Assembly (NCBI RefSeq): GCF_014066305.1
Contig: NW_023501072.1
Location: forward strand, 1 to 64,000
Direction of reading: 5' to 3'
DNA: 64,000 bases
Source of the DNA: Letharia columbiana
Lineage: Eukaryota; Ascomycota; Lecanoromycetes; Lecanorales; Parmeliaceae
Below, piece after piece: positions 14,413 through 29,190 of this stretch (the stretch's first letter is position 1; the number at the start of each line of letters is the position of its first letter). The translations under genes were made by a program, and so were the position numbers. The notes beneath the pieces were generated by a model, which was not told the DNA's origin, did not search any database, and was given only the letters and a program-made list of their open reading frames with translations.

Positions 14413-17254
14413 ATCTACGATCTATTATATAATATATAATAAAATATCATTAATTCTTAATATCTATTACTTAAATTCTTTTTATCTTAATATCTATTAC
14501 TTAAATCCTTCCCCCTCTCTCTATCTAATATCTATTATTAAAATTCTTCTTATTATTCTATAAAATTAATAACTCTCTAATAAAGAGTTAAGCTTAAGCT
14601 CTTTCTCTAGCTTCTTATATACTTAATAAATAATTATACTTAGATTTAAGTCGAGTAATATCGCTCTTATTTATATAAATATTTAAAAGATTAAATATTC
14701 TATAAATTTATTATATATAGCGATAATAAGTATCGTTATTCTATCTTTAGTATAAGCGAAAATAATTAGAGTTTTTAAGCTTAAGAATCTTAATTTATGT
14801 AATAGCTAACAACTTCGCTAAAAGCCTCGCTATCGCTAATATAGTAAATATTTATATTATTAAATATAATCTCTTTAATACGTTTTCTTCTATATTTAAA
14901 GAGAATCTTTTAAAAGAGTTTAAATTATAGCGCGTTAAACTCGCGATTTAATATAAGATATAGTAATAAGTAATTAAGAATAACTACGATATAAGCTATT
15001 TAAATATCTTCGTTATATCGCTTATATAATCTACCGCCTCTATTAAATCGCGATTAAAAGAATTTCTTAATATAAGTTATTTAAATTTAAGATTAAGAGC
15101 TTAAAGTAAGATTAAAATATCGAAGACGGCGAGTTAATCTAGATTTAAGTATTATAAAAGAATAAATTAAATATCGTTATTTTAATTTCTACGTTTAAGA
15201 TATACTATAATATTCTTTAAATAAGATATTAAGAGAAACGTTTATTTATATATAGTCGCCTTTATACTTTATTTTAGAAGCTTTTAAATAACGATAAATT
15301 AGATTAATTAAAGTATTTCTAATATAACTTAAATCGCGTTATATAATATTATATTAGAATTAAATAATTATAATTCTTATTTAATAGATTAGAGAATATA
15401 ACTTTATTAATTAACGCGTTTTAATAAACGCTATTTAATTATAATTACTTAGCTTAACGCGTATTAAATATTTAAGAATAAGATAGATATTTAGCGCGTA
15501 GATATTTATATCTTAAAAGAATATTATATCAAATATCGATAAGACTAAACTTACGCTCTCTATATATATTAAATATATATTAAAATCGAATAAGATCTAG
15601 TCGAGAAGAACTCGAATATACTTTATATTATTTTCGAGAATTAAAAAGCCTATTATACTCTTAATTATAATAAGAGAAATATAGCTAAGTATCTTCTAAT
15701 AGTAATAAAAATAAATTATATTTAATTAAGATTTTAGCTATATTAATATCTTAAAGATAATAAGATTATATATCTTATCTTCGCTAAGTTCGAGAATATT
15801 ATTTAATAATAATTTATAATATTATATTTCTCTAGAATTATTAATTATATATTATAAAATAAGAGCGAGAACTACTAGCGTAGAATATATAAAAATATAT
15901 ATTATCGTTAGATAGCGATTATAGCTATTTTAAATCTCGAGGCGTTAAAAGATATAGCGCGATTATTATCGAACGTTAGATCTTAATTAGTTAAGACTTA
16001 ATAGAAGATTAAATAATATAATTAAAATCTTTAGCGTTATAATATAAAATAGACTTAATATACTTTCTAGTTATTAGTAGTAATTATTCTTTTCTAATTA
16101 TAGAAATTAGAAAACTTTAATAGAATTTAAGTTATTTTTCGCTATTAGTCGTTTATAGAGTTATTATTAACTTAATAATAATTAAGCGCGCGAATTAGTT
16201 AAATCGCGAGTACTCGCATTTAAAAAGTATACTTTATTCTTAATTCTCTTAATATTAAATATTATTTATTAAAAGAATTATAAATATATATACTTTAAAG
16301 AGCTTTATAATTATATTATTTAAGTATATTACTAAGAAGATAATAATAGATATTAATAAAGATTTAATAAAGATAAATAAGAATTTAATAAAGATAAATA
16401 AAATCGAACTTAACGATATAGATTTAACTATAACGCTACGCTCTTAGAGATAAAGATATATTAATTCTCGCTACTTACTTATAGATAAGAATATAAATTA
16501 AGATAAAATTTTATATAAGCGCGATTATTAGCTATAACTAAAGATATACTAGCTTAAAGATCTATAGATAAAGACTTATATCGATAATATCTTTCTAATA
16601 TTTATTAATAATCTAAAAGTTTTTATTTAAGATTAATCTAATTTTAATCGAAGTAATTTAATTTAATTATTAATATCTATATAGCGGAGAATAATATATC
16701 TAAGTTTAAGACGCTCGACGATTAATTAATAAAGTCGACGCTCTCTTTATTTATTAAGAAACTTAATAAGCTAAAGAGATCTATCTTTATTAAGAGGCTA
16801 TAGACTACTTATTAATACCTTATACACTTTATTAAAGAGATATCTACTAACGTTATTAATAAGTTCTATAATAAATAAAGAGAAGAAGACTAAGAAAATA
16901 GCGATAGATAGAATTACGAAAAAGGTTTAAGATAGATTAAACTCGTTCTATAATATTAAATTATAAATATATTAATAAAGGCGTAATAATCGTAATTAAG
17001 AGTATTAATAATAATCTTCTTCGAGTAAATAATAGTCTTAGTAAGCGTAATAAGAGAAAGAATAAGAAACTCGATAAGAAGATATTAAAAAATTATAAGA
17101 TAAATATACGTAGATAAAAATTAAGAAAGTAAAGTTTTATTTAGTAATAAGGAATTATAACTTTAATCTAGTAGTATTATATAATAGAGTTAAATATATT
17201 ACTTTAAGAAATTATTTAATAATAAAGAGTTATTATAATATCTATATAATAATA

Positions 17255-17510
17255 TATAATATATAAATAAATATCGTCGAAATCTTAATATCTAATCTTT
17301 TCTATACTTATAGCGTACGCTTAATCTTAATTAACTTCTTAACTTACTTCGTTTATAGACGAGTTCTTATAACGTTTATACTATAATATATAATATATAA
17401 ATAAATATCATCGAAATTCTAATATCTAATCTTTTTTATATTTATAGGTATACGCTTAATCTAATTAATTTCTTAACTTACTTCCGCTCTATAGAGTAAG
17501 GTAAATAAAT
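17255..17510. repeat. ~130-bp tandem duplication
   Basis: A segment containing AAATAAATATCGTCGAAATC near 17,266 recurs near 17,398 with CGTCG changed to CATCG. This is one of the few CA dinucleotides in the block. It lies within the second unit of the ~3-kb pair. Confidence 0.6.
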
Positions 17511-18999
17511 TAGATTTTAGCGCGTAAAGTATAGATTTAATAGATTACGACTACGACGATTATTCGCTTTATCTAAAAGCGTATCTTTACTATAGAAATA
17601 GCGCTTATTCTTCTTTTAAATCTATTATAGATTTATATATTATCTCTATTATATCTCTAGTAGAGTATAAAGTAATTAATATTTATATATCGAATAAGTT
17701 TAATTTAGCGATAATCGACGATTCTTTTATTTATAAATTAAAATTACGAGACGAAAACGATTAGATTATCGAGAATCTCTATTTTAACTTATACGCTAAT
17801 CTATTTTAATTTATAGCTTATAATTAGAAATAACGATAATTAATTTAGTATAAAGATAAGTAATATTAATCGCTACGAATAATCTTCGTACTTTAATTAT
17901 TTAAGATTATCGAGATTATCTAATATCTTTATCTTAAAAAGAAGATTTATTTAATTCTTCTAAACTCGAGCTTTAACGCGTTTCGCGTTATTATTAATCT
18001 TAAAATCGATATAATAAACTTAAAAGAGCGGATTATTATTATAAGTCTTTATAATATAGTCGAGATATTAATAACTACTCTTCTACATTTAGAATACGCT
18101 ATAATATTCTTTAAAAAGAAGATAAAGAATATAATCGTAGAGAAGGAAATCGTCTTTACGCTTATTCGAAGTTATATATAAATAATTATAAATTAATCTA
18201 ATAAGAGCGTTTTTAATCTTATTTAGATTATATTATATTAGATCTTATTAAGAATAAACGATAATCGCCCTTATTTAGAACGTTAAGTACTTATTATTAA
18301 ATAGATTTCTCTTCTCTATCGACGATATCTAATTATATCTATTTATATTAATATATATTAGGCGTTTAAGTATAAAATAAACGTTTATAGCGTAGATATT
18401 ATCTTTTTAAGAGAGTAGAGTATCTAATCTAAACTCTAGATATCTCGACTTTTAAGAGAGGCTAAAGGTTTATATTAAGTATATTTTTATATTTATAAGC
18501 GTCTAAGTCGAAAGATAGATTAGAGTATCTTCATATAAATTATTAAGTCTTATATTCTTATTAGCGACTTTAATATAATTATATATATTTATAAGATAGC
18601 TTTAATAGCGTTATTAAAAGTATAAAAGATAGTTTATAATTAACTAAGGCGTTAGCTATATAAATATCTTAAAGATAATAAGATTATATATTTCGTTTTC
18701 GCTAAACTCGAGAATATTATTTAATAATAATTAGTAATATTTAAATTCTCTAAAATCGTTTATTAGTTATAAATTATAAATTAAGAGCTAGTACTATAGA
18801 CGTAGATATATAATTATATATATCGTCGCTAGATAGCAATTAAAGTTATTTTAAATCTCGAGATATAAAAAGATATAGCGCTTATAACGCTTATAATATA
18901 AATTAATAAGAATTAAATCTCGATTAATTAAGAGCTAAAGGCGAGTAAACTTATAGTAGAATTATTCTTTAAATATTAAATATATTCGAATAGATATAA

Positions 19000-21900
19000 A
19001 GAAAATTTAGAAGATAAGTAACTAGCGAAAGAATACGCTTTATAAATCTAGCGATAAATATTTCTTAATTTATAATATCGCGAAAGCTAATTTAAAATAA
19101 ACTTCGCGTTATTAATTAATTAGATAATACGCTAGCGAAGAATCTAAGTTAGTTTAAAGATAGCTCGATAGTATAAGATAATATAATTATTATATAATTA
19201 TTAAAACGATAGAACTTTATAAGACTTTCGAATGTAATAATATATTTTTATTCGAGATCGATTCTTATAATAATCTAATATATATATAATTTAAGATATA
19301 AATACGCCTCGTAAAGTATCTATATCTATATTTATCGCTAATCTATTTCTATTATTATTCCTTAATTCTAATAGATTCTATATCTTCTCTACGCTGATTT
19401 TATTATCTCTATTTAAGTCTATATCGATATTTAAATCTTTTATAACGATTAATTAATTATCGATATTATCTACTTTATATTTATCGAGATCTTTATTAAA
19501 TCTTAATATTCTCTTTAGATTAGAATCGCGATTAAAAGTCTTATCTTAAAGAATCTCTTTAACTTCTTTATCTATAATTACGACTAGATTAGATAAAGAT
19601 TCTATATTTATAATAATTATCTATCTTAATTAAGCTATTAACGATAATACTAAAATAAATAAACGAGTTATTTATATTATTCGAAATTTAATTACTTATC
19701 TAAGAACTTATATAAAAGAGTAATTAATTAAAGAAGAATATATTAGCGAATAAGATTATTAGCTTATAATATATTAACTAATCTAAAATAAGAGAGAATC
19801 GCCTAAAAAGCGAATAATACTCTCTCGAGATATATTATTTATTATAAAGATTAGATTATTATAGATAAGTAGATAGCGAGGATCGTAAAGTAAGACTATT
19901 CTAGCGAAATTATTATTCTTAAATACTTTATTTATTTATTTATTCTAGATAACGCGAAAGATCTTATATCTCGCTTTTCGAGCGTTTTATAATATTTATA
20001 ATAAATACTAAGTAATATATAAGAGAAATAATAATTTATACTTTATTATTATTTATTAATTTTTAGCGATATTCGCTAATCTTAATTATTCTAAATCTTA
20101 TCTATAAGCTATTATATATTATTATCTTAAATACTAGATTCTTATATCGATTAATATTAAAGAAAGTATATTTAAAGATTAGCTAGCGAGATTTAACGAT
20201 ATTCTTTATACTATCTATTACTCTTATATCTCGATATCTATTAAGATTAGCTACGATTATATTAAATAAAAGTAATTTAATTATAATAGATAAGTTCGAA
20301 ATCGAGATTTCTCTCTCGAGAAAGTCTATAGTTCGATAGATATTCTTATTTTTAAAATAAATTACTCGCGAAGATAAACTCGATAGAGAGTATAATATAT
20401 AAATAATTACGTTACTAGAGTTAACTAAGATCTATTCGTAAGACTATAAAGAAAATAAGTATAATCTAGACTTTATTATTCGTCGTTAATTTTAACTCTT
20501 AATTATTTAATATATCTCGCGACGTAAATAAACTCGATAGAGATATAATTAAGAACTCTATTATTTTGAAAAATTATTATAATAGAGAAAGCTAATTCGT
20601 ATAAGATAAATTTTCTATAAAATTTAAATAATCGAGAGTAGCTATAACGATAATAAACTCTTTTATTAACGTTAAAGAGAACTTATAGAATTCTTAAATA
20701 TCTTCTTTATAATATAGTAAATTATAATATAATAAATCGTAATATAGTAAATTATAAATCTACGGCGAAAAGGGGAATAAGAGATAAAAGATAAAGAATC
20801 TATTCTTTAATCGAGTGCGGGTATATTAGAAATAGAGTAAAAATAATATAGTCTTAATCGCTATAATAGATCGATAGAAATCTATAGCGCGAGGGGTATA
20901 GAAGCTACGTTTAGAAACGATTAATTAAAAAAAAGAATATAAACGAGTAAAAAAAAAGCTAGCTACTCGAAAACGAGGCGGAGATAAAATAACGAATATA
21001 TCGACGAAGACGGCTAACTTAATTAATAATTAAATTATATATTTCTATTAAGTATTTAAAAGATTAGGCGTTAGTCGACTATATAATCTAATAAGGCGAA
21101 TTCGATTATATCTAAAGAAGAAAAGAGTATTAAAGTATTATTTATCGATAATATAGCTCTTATTAAAGAGTCGATAGCGGTTATTAAAGAAGTAAATTAA
21201 ATCTTTATAATAATAATATTAAACGCGTATTAAGAAACTAAATACTATCTTTAAGCGATATCTATTCGATATAAAGTAATATTAGAAATATAAGAAGACG
21301 TTATAAGATATCGAAATTCTCGATTTTAATATATATAAGCGAATACGAGTCTTAGATCTAACGATCTCTTAAGAATATAAGATTATAACTCTTATTAAAG
21401 TCTACTATCTTTATATAATATAAGACTTTAATATTAAGTAAACGACGGCGAAAGAGAAAGATATTATTAATAATAATTTACGCCGAGCTTGAAATAAGCT
21501 ATAGAACTCGATTACGATAAATAAGATCTATTTTATCTTATAGAAAGTATTTACGTCTAATATCTTTACTCTCTTATCGAAGTAAATTTCTAACTAATAG
21601 ATATCTTTTCTATAAATTTCTATAAATCTATCTTTTTATTATCTATATTAAAAACGTAATAATAATTTCTAAAGCTCGATATAATTAAAAATAAGTTTTA
21701 TAAAGATAACGTATCGTATTATCTTTAGTATTTTAAAGATTATAATATTATATCGTAATATTCTCGAGCTTATATTAAATCTCTTAATCGAAGATCGAGA
21801 TATTTAATTTTTAAAGATAAAGACCTCGAAGCGTAATCGATTAAGCTTATTATAATTAATTATATTAATAGAGATCGAGCTAATTATAAATATAGATATC

Positions 21901-24900
21901 AAGAATATTAAAAGCGAAGATTAATAGCGAATTTAAGAGATTAAGAAGAATATAGATATTATTACGTAGAGGCTATTAAATTTAATATTATTAGATAATA
22001 ATATTATATCTTTGATCTTAAAGATTTAATCGTTAAATCGAGATAATATAAATATTATTTTCGATAAAAGTAAAGAAGAAGAGTTATTTTATTTCTTGAC
22101 TATATTTCGATCGTAAGAAGTAATAAATAATATTTATATAAGATTTATAGTCGTAAAAGATTATTAAATAGAAGGCTAATAATATATATATATCTTAAGA
22201 AGATACTTTCTATATATTTTTCGCTTTACTTTTTACTTACGTACTTTAGACTAAAACTATTTAAGATAAGAGAAAATCGATATAAGAGACGACTTAGTAC
22301 TCGTAAATAGTTACAACTATATAAAAATAACGTATATATAAGTAGTTATATAAATATATAAATATATAGATATATAATTAGATATATTTAATACGAGAGT
22401 AATTAAGACTTTTCTAAATATATAAATAATTTAAAAAGATCTCTTAGCGCTAGAAAAACTCTTAATATCTAAGCGATATACTCTAAAGTGAAAATAAAGC
22501 TATATATAGAATATATAGATATAAGTAAAGAGAGAGAATAATAATATAACTCTAAAAGAGAACGATTTAAATAAAGAGCTTACTATTAATATAGTAGCTA
22601 TATAAATAATACTCGCTATAATTATCTATATCTCTACTATCGTATATCGTATAATAATAAAACGATTAATTAAATAATTACGAACGCTATAGTCTTAGAA
22701 TAAACTTACTAATTTATAGTTTCTATAGTCTCTACTATTGCGAATAGTAAGACGTATAATATAAGAGAATAAATAGAAATTATATGGGACTTAATTATAT
22801 AAGAATACGCTATACTTAGTATAGAGTTATCTTAACGCGAAGGCTACTCTAACGCGAATCGATTTTATATCTAAATTCTAAAACTTTAAGTATAGCGTAT
22901 TCTTATATAATTACGATATATAGATTATAAACGAGATTAAGTACTTTTTCTATATCCGCGCGTATATCTTATAGAGAGTATACGTATAGTAATATATTAC
23001 GGTATATATATTCGCTCTTTTAATTTACCTTCGTAACTAATCGATAATATATTTTAAATAATATATATTTATCTAATAATCTCATTTTCTAAGAAATATC
23101 TATATATTCTTTATATATCTCTAAATTTAAAGTTCTCTTAATATTCGCTATTTATATTTCGTTATATATTATAAGACTTTAATACTATTTCTAAATTACG
23201 AAGATATATTCTTTTTCTAAAAGATATAATAAAGATTTCGTAGTACGTTATTAATATTTTAAAGTTAACTTAAGATATTAATATAATTAACGATTTATAG
23301 CGTAGATTAATATTAGATAAAATATAAAAAGTTTATAAATTATATCTAACGACTTAGCTATAAGCTATATATAAACGTATTAATCTTCGCTTAATAGACT
23401 TTAATAATAGCGTTAATAGCGATATCGATTTTATCGATATTATCGAGGCGATTAATTAATTAGCGGATTTAATATATAGATATTAAAAGTAATAACGAAT
23501 TCGCGATATTCGATAAAACGTTTATAATATTAATTATAATATATAAAATATTATTAATAAAAGCGTCGATAAGACTATATAAATCGAGTTATAATAGATA
23601 TATTGTTAACGATTAGCTTAATCGCGAAGAATATAAGATTTTTATTTAAAATATATTAGAAAATAAGATTAACTTATTAAGTTTTATAAGATTAAGATCT
23701 AGATCTAACGCTTTAGCGTTATACTAGATAATTATTTATTATTATTTTTAACTTACTCTCTATATCTTAGAAAATTTATATTTAAATATTATTATAAGTA
23801 TAGCTTTTCTTAAAGAAATTTAATAGATAATATTATAAATTAAATTATTATTAGATATTTATAATCTTTAACTCTTCGATATAAATAGTATTATTCGCGC
23901 GGCGATAGAATATATATATAGTCTTTTCTAATTACTTACAAATACTAATATCTAAAAAAGTCGATAATAGATATAAGTTAGAATATAAAATTTCGATTAT
24001 TAGCTAATATTATAATAAGGGACTTTTCGCGTAGTATAAACGAGTATAAAATTATAAGAGAGAGAAGAATATAAAGAAAGAGGGTGATAATAGAGTAGAG
24101 TAGATAAATAATAAGATATTTATTAATCGCTTCGCTAGCGTAGAAGTTATTAATAAATTTAAGATATCTCTAAAGATTCTTAATTATCTCGCGAATAAGA
24201 TAAAGTATTAGAGCGAGTAATTAAGATATAAAAGTAGCGAGAAGTAGAAGAAGAAATAATATAAAAAGACTACGAATTCGTTAATTAATAAGAGCGCATA
24301 TAGAATATAAAAAGAAGAAGAATATATGAGATATAAAGAAGAAGGGAGATAATAGTAAGAACTCGAATTTCTATAAGAATAAGAAGGAGAATAAAGCTTT
24401 TTAGTAGATCGCTCGAAAGCTAGCATCTCGACGTATCGATAAGAGAAAACAAGTATTTCTCTCGAGTAGCGAGGTATTCTTAAAAGAGTCGCCTAAAAAG
24501 AAGGCTTATATAAATAGCTCTACGCTCTTAATTAAAGTTATAAGCGCTATAAGTAGCGTAATAAAATTATCTCGTAATAAATTAGAGGCTAATTCTTTTA
24601 TAATTATCTATTATTATATAAATCTAGACTAATTATAATCGTAGAGAATTCGTAAAAGTAACCGTCTTATTCTATTACGTATTATAAAGTTAAGCTAAAT
24701 ATACCGCGTATAATAATGAAATTATTTTATATAGTTTATATAAAAAGTAAATAAGCGAGGCTAATTATCGAATAAGAGTTATCTATTATTTTCTAATTTA
24801 TATTAATCTTAATTATAGAGAAGCTTCTTAAGAAGATAGTATAAATAATAAAGCTATAAAAGTATAAATTAGATAAATAATAAGTAAAAGATTTACGAGC

Positions 24901-26164
24901 TATAGAATAGATAAGATAATAAATCTTATAATATATAATAGTCGATAGAACGTAGTCTACGTAGAACGTATATAATCGAACTCTTATTTCTATAACTTAT
25001 ATTATTAAGCGGCTTTATTATATATTCTAGATGATTAAAGTAATAAGCGCTATTAATAGAACGCGATTTTATTAGAATATATATTAAGCTCTCTATCGTC
25101 GATATTAATCTATATAATACTCTAATTAATAATATAGTATTATAGTAATAATTAATAAATTAAATTAGAGACGCTATTAAAGATTTTAATACTCGTCTTT
25201 ATATAGAGAGATCTAATATACGCTAGCTTACTATTAATAATACTTATATATTACCGCTACGCGTATTAAACTTAATCTTAAAAGAGTTTATAATAAAGAT
25301 AAATATATTCTAAAGCGAAGTAGATTATATCTAAATATTCGAATAGAGTAATAAACGTTAACGTTTAATTCTAGTTATAAATTTATTTTTAACTATAGTC
25401 TTAACTATATATAGATCTAAGAGAGCTTATAAATAGACGATTAATTTAAAGATAATTTAATAAGAAGATTAATATATCCTACGCGCGGATATACGTATAT
25501 TTATAAATATTTAAAAAGATTATAAGCTCGACGACTTAAATATAGATAATAATTAATTATAATTATTTATAAACTAATATAGTTAATAGATAGTACTTAA
25601 TTTATATAAAAGCGAATTAAAAGCGTAATTAAAGCGTCGAGATCGCTCGATAAAGCTTAATAGCTTTATAAACACGTTAATAATAGAAATTATATATCTA
25701 TATAGCGAGATTCAATAGCGTTAGAGCTAATATATTATATAAAGCCTTTTATAAATCGAGAATAAGCTAGATAATTAGATTACTTCTTTAATTAAAAGAG
25801 AGATAGATAATAATATTAAGAGGCGATCGGCGTTACTTATAAATATAAGTTATTATTATTACTTATTTATTAATTTTATTAACTAATATTAGAAAGAGAA
25901 TATTAAGTCTATATATAAGTTTTAATATATAATTAAATATAAATCGTAGTTATCTATCGTAGATATAGATATTTATTATTATTTAATTATCGACTTTATT
26001 AATTAGTATTAATAATAGAATTTTAAGTCTATATATAAGATATAGAGTATAATAAAATATAGTCTTCTTCTATCTAATACGAAGATAAGAGCTCTATATA
26101 AATTATTAACGCACTCGACTAAGATATCTAGCGTTAATATATTTATATTAAGCGAGTACTTAAT
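19000..26164. mobile_element. RIP-degraded transposon remains, family unresolved
   Basis: Seven kilobases of A/T-rich, CG-containing, stop-ridden DNA. Some stretches are less eroded (about 20,760-21,000, 22,780-22,900, 24,050-24,500) and keep a few GG and TG steps. They look like mutated coding DNA with Lys/Glu/Arg-rich traces when read on the plus strand. I could not fix a transposase, integrase or reverse transcriptase motif well enough to name a family. Confidence 0.5.
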
Positions 26165-26730
26165 AGAAAAGAGAATTAATCTTCTTTAAATATATCTTTA
26201 ATTAAGATAGCGAAGTTAATAAACGCGAAGAGAAAATAGTTAATAGAGTCTAATAATAAGATAATAGCGAAAAATCGAAAATAACGTTAACGCTTTTTAA
26301 ATATATCTTTAATCGAAATAGCGAAGTTAATAAACGCGAAGAGAAAATAGTTAATAGAGTCTAGCGATAAGATAATAGCGAAGAGTTAAAAGTAACGTTA
26401 ACGCTTTTTAAATATATCTTCGATCGAAATAGCGAAGTTATAAACGCGAAGAGAAAATAGCTAATAAAGTCTAGCGATAGAATAATAATAAAAAGTTAAA
26501 AATAACGTTAACGCTCTTTAAATATATCTTTAATCGAAATAGCGAAGTTAATAAACGCGAAGAGAAAATAGCTAATAAAGTCTAGCGATAAAATAATAGC
26601 GAAAAATCGAAAGTAACGTTAACGCTCTTTAAATATATCTTTAATCGAAATAGCGAAGTCGATAAACGCGAAGAGAAAATAGCTAATAGAGTCTAGCGAT
26701 AAAATAATAGCGAAAGATTAAAAGTAATAT
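26165..26730 (+). repeat. 111-bp tandem repeat, five copies, coding-type period
   Basis: The landmark GCGAAGT(T/C)…ATAAACGCGAAGAG occurs at about 26,211, 26,322, 26,433, 26,543 and 26,654, giving steps of 111, 111, 110 and 111 bp. A period of 111 is 37 codons, so the array was probably a repeat domain inside a transposon or host protein. One copy has lost a single base. The copies are very similar to each other although surrounded by heavily mutated DNA. All contain AACGTTAACGCT-like palindromic stretches. The encoded protein is not recognised. Confidence 0.75.
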
Positions 26731-29190
26731 ATTATAAGAATAACTAATAAATAATAGATAAGTCGAGAGAGAGTTAAAAGATAGAAAGAGATTTAAATAT
26801 AATATTACGCTCTTAATCGAAGTATAAAAGCGTTACGCGTAAGATAATAGATTTATCTTTATATATATAATAAACTAGTTCTTAAATATAAACTATCTAT
26901 ACGTATAAGATTCTATATAAATTCGCTATTATAGAATATATAGAAGAGTCTATAAATCGTAAATTAATTAGAAATTTAAAAGTATATATTACTAGTATTA
27001 GATCTTAATTAATTAAGATTTATTTAATAACGCTAATAAGGCGTAATTAAAAGTATAAACTATCGATTTATAGATAAAAGTATACTTCCCTCTATTATAA
27101 GATTATTAGACTATTAAATCTTATTTAATTAAGATTATCGTTTTCGCTTATAATAGTATAATCTTTATTTCTTTATTTTCTAATCTAATTTAATACTTTT
27201 ATTCTTATCCGCTTTATTTAACTACTTATTCTTATTTATATTCTTCTTATTTATATTCTCTCTATCCGTATTCTCCTTATTCGTATTCTCCTTATTCATA
27301 TTCTCTCTATCCGTATTCTTCTTATTCGTATTCTCTCTATTTATATTCTCTTTATTCGCTATCTTACTTTTAATAATATCGCTCGCTTTAAGAAACACTC
27401 GATTTAGAGATTATAGAATTAATAATTTAAAGGGAGTAAAAAGCTTCTCGAGGATTATATTCTTTAAATTTATTATATTAGCCTTTATAAGAGGGATTTA
27501 AGATACTATATCGCGCTTTAATATCTCTATAATATATATATTAAATACTATAAGAAAAATCTTTATATTCTTAATTACTATTAATTAGCGAGTAATTAAA
27601 CTTATATAAACTCTCTAACTATAAATTTTTAAGTAGCTAGAGAAATATTAATATAGAATCTAGATAATTATTCGAGTTTCTTATATTTATAAAAAGAGAG
27701 AATTTAAAGAAAAAAAGAAGAAGATTATATATTTAAAGGCTTACGAAAATTCCCTTAATACGTCTTTAGTATACTTCTTCTCTATTACTCTCTTATATTT
27801 TATAGTCTAATTAAGATACTTAGATATATAGCTAAAAAGAGAATAAGTAATATATTAAGCGATAAGATTTAAGTCTCTCTTCTTTACTTTTAATTAATAT
27901 TTTTTATAGATCTTCTTAATATAGCTAATAACTTCGATATCGCGATTATTAATTAAGATCTTCTTAATCTCTATTATAAATAACGTAAATTTCGCTAAAT
28001 CGAATAATCTAATATACTCGATATTTATAATCTAAGTAAGTTCGCTAAAAATAATATAATACTAATTAACGATCTTCTATAACTCGATTAATATTTTATT
28101 AAAAGCGAGTATATAATAGAAGAAAGCGCTCTATATTAAGAGAAGAATTTACTAAATATAAACGAGATTATTTTTAAATAATATTATTTCGAAATAGTTA
28201 AGAATATTAATTTAAGTCTAAATTAGCGTATAATCTTAGATAAATAAATTATTTAGAATATCGTAATAGCGAAAGTTAATATAAATTTATTTAAATAGAG
28301 TTATTAATATAAGCGTAATATTCGTCTTACGCTTCTTAGATATCGTCTAAATATATATATATTAATCGAGATCTATATAGAGTAGAAGATAATAAGTAGA
28401 GATATCGAGATTATTTCGATCTTAGATACGCATTTCTTAGATACGCGTTTCTTAATTACGCGTTTCTTATATTTTTTAAACTCGCGTTTCTCTACTTTAT
28501 AATCGCTAATAATTATTTATTCTAACTTAAAGTCGAGTTTTTATATCTCGCGATTATTATTAGATTAAGTAATTTTAAAATTTAATATTATTTAACTAGT
28601 CGTCTCGCTTAATAGAATAAAATTCTTATCGCTTTTATAGAGCTTCTAATTAGAAGCCTTATCTTTCTTACTAAATTTAGAATTTTTAATAGTAAGAAAT
28701 ATATTAATATTATTATTAATAGCTAACTTCGACTTTTTAATAATCTTTTTAGCCTCTATCTTTATATTCTTAATCTCTATTTTTACTTTCTTAATATCTA
28801 TCTTTACTTTCTTTAAATTTATAATAATCTTTTAAATAAATATTAGAATATAATTAATCTTATACTCGATATCTTAATTAAATAATCTCTTCTTATTAAC
28901 GTAGTTATAGATAACTTATAGAGTCTAAATTATATTAATTCGAGTTAGATTAATAATAAATATAAACTTATATAATCGAGATCTATAATTAAACTATCGA
29001 CTAAGAAATTACTATAATTAAAACTATAATTAGAGATTATAATAGTCGAGATTTATAAAGAAATAGCGTATAAGAAAATTTATTAATATATATAAATAAA
29101 AAAATCTATTAATATATATAAATAAAAAAATTAAAAGTAAAGATAATTACTATAAAGTAGTCGAGGTTAAGAAATATTATATTATTAAGA
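26731..29190. other. RIP-degraded repeat DNA
   Basis: A/T-rich, stop-ridden DNA with no recognisable domain. Contains a 15-bp repeat at 27,230-27,365. Confidence 0.5.
27230..27365. repeat. 15-bp minisatellite, about nine units
   Basis: Units of the type TATTCTCCTTATTCG and TATTCTCTCTATCCG repeat with a 15-bp step (five codons). Read on the minus strand this is an Arg/Ile- or Glu/Tyr-rich five-residue repeat, suggesting a low-complexity part of a former protein. The flanks are stop-ridden. Confidence 0.7.

Larger units (their letters stand above)
13560..19000. mobile_element. Tandem pair of a ~3-kb degraded element
   Basis: Two stretches recur in direct orientation about 2.9-3.0 kb apart. 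The block at about 13,783-13,930 (…TATTAATATCTTATACGCTC…) matches about 16,800-16,945 (…TATTAATACCTTATACACTT…), and about 15,735-15,965 matches about 18,655-18,890 (…ATCTTAAAGATAATAAGATT…). The copies have diverged, mostly at C/T and G/A positions, as expected when RIP acts on a duplicated sequence. Each unit carries local duplications of its own (121 bp near 14,170-14,410; about 130 bp near 17,260-17,500). No open frame survives and the family is not recognised. Confidence 0.55.

Noticed and set aside
16570..16600. YIDNIF trace resembling the YxDD motif of a reverse transcriptase
   Set aside because: Surrounding frames show none of the other reverse-transcriptase blocks, and the Asp-Asn pair can occur by chance in this DNA.
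24208..24426. Minus-strand 72-codon frame in the AT block
   Set aside because: Tyr/Leu/Ser-rich composition is the antisense of a less-mutated Lys/Glu-rich plus-strand transposon remnant; no motif.
25400..25680. Possible copia-type integrase tail
   Set aside because: A few residues (GYTYIYKYLKRL) could be aligned by eye, but no zinc-finger, DDE or reverse-transcriptase motif in order was found nearby.
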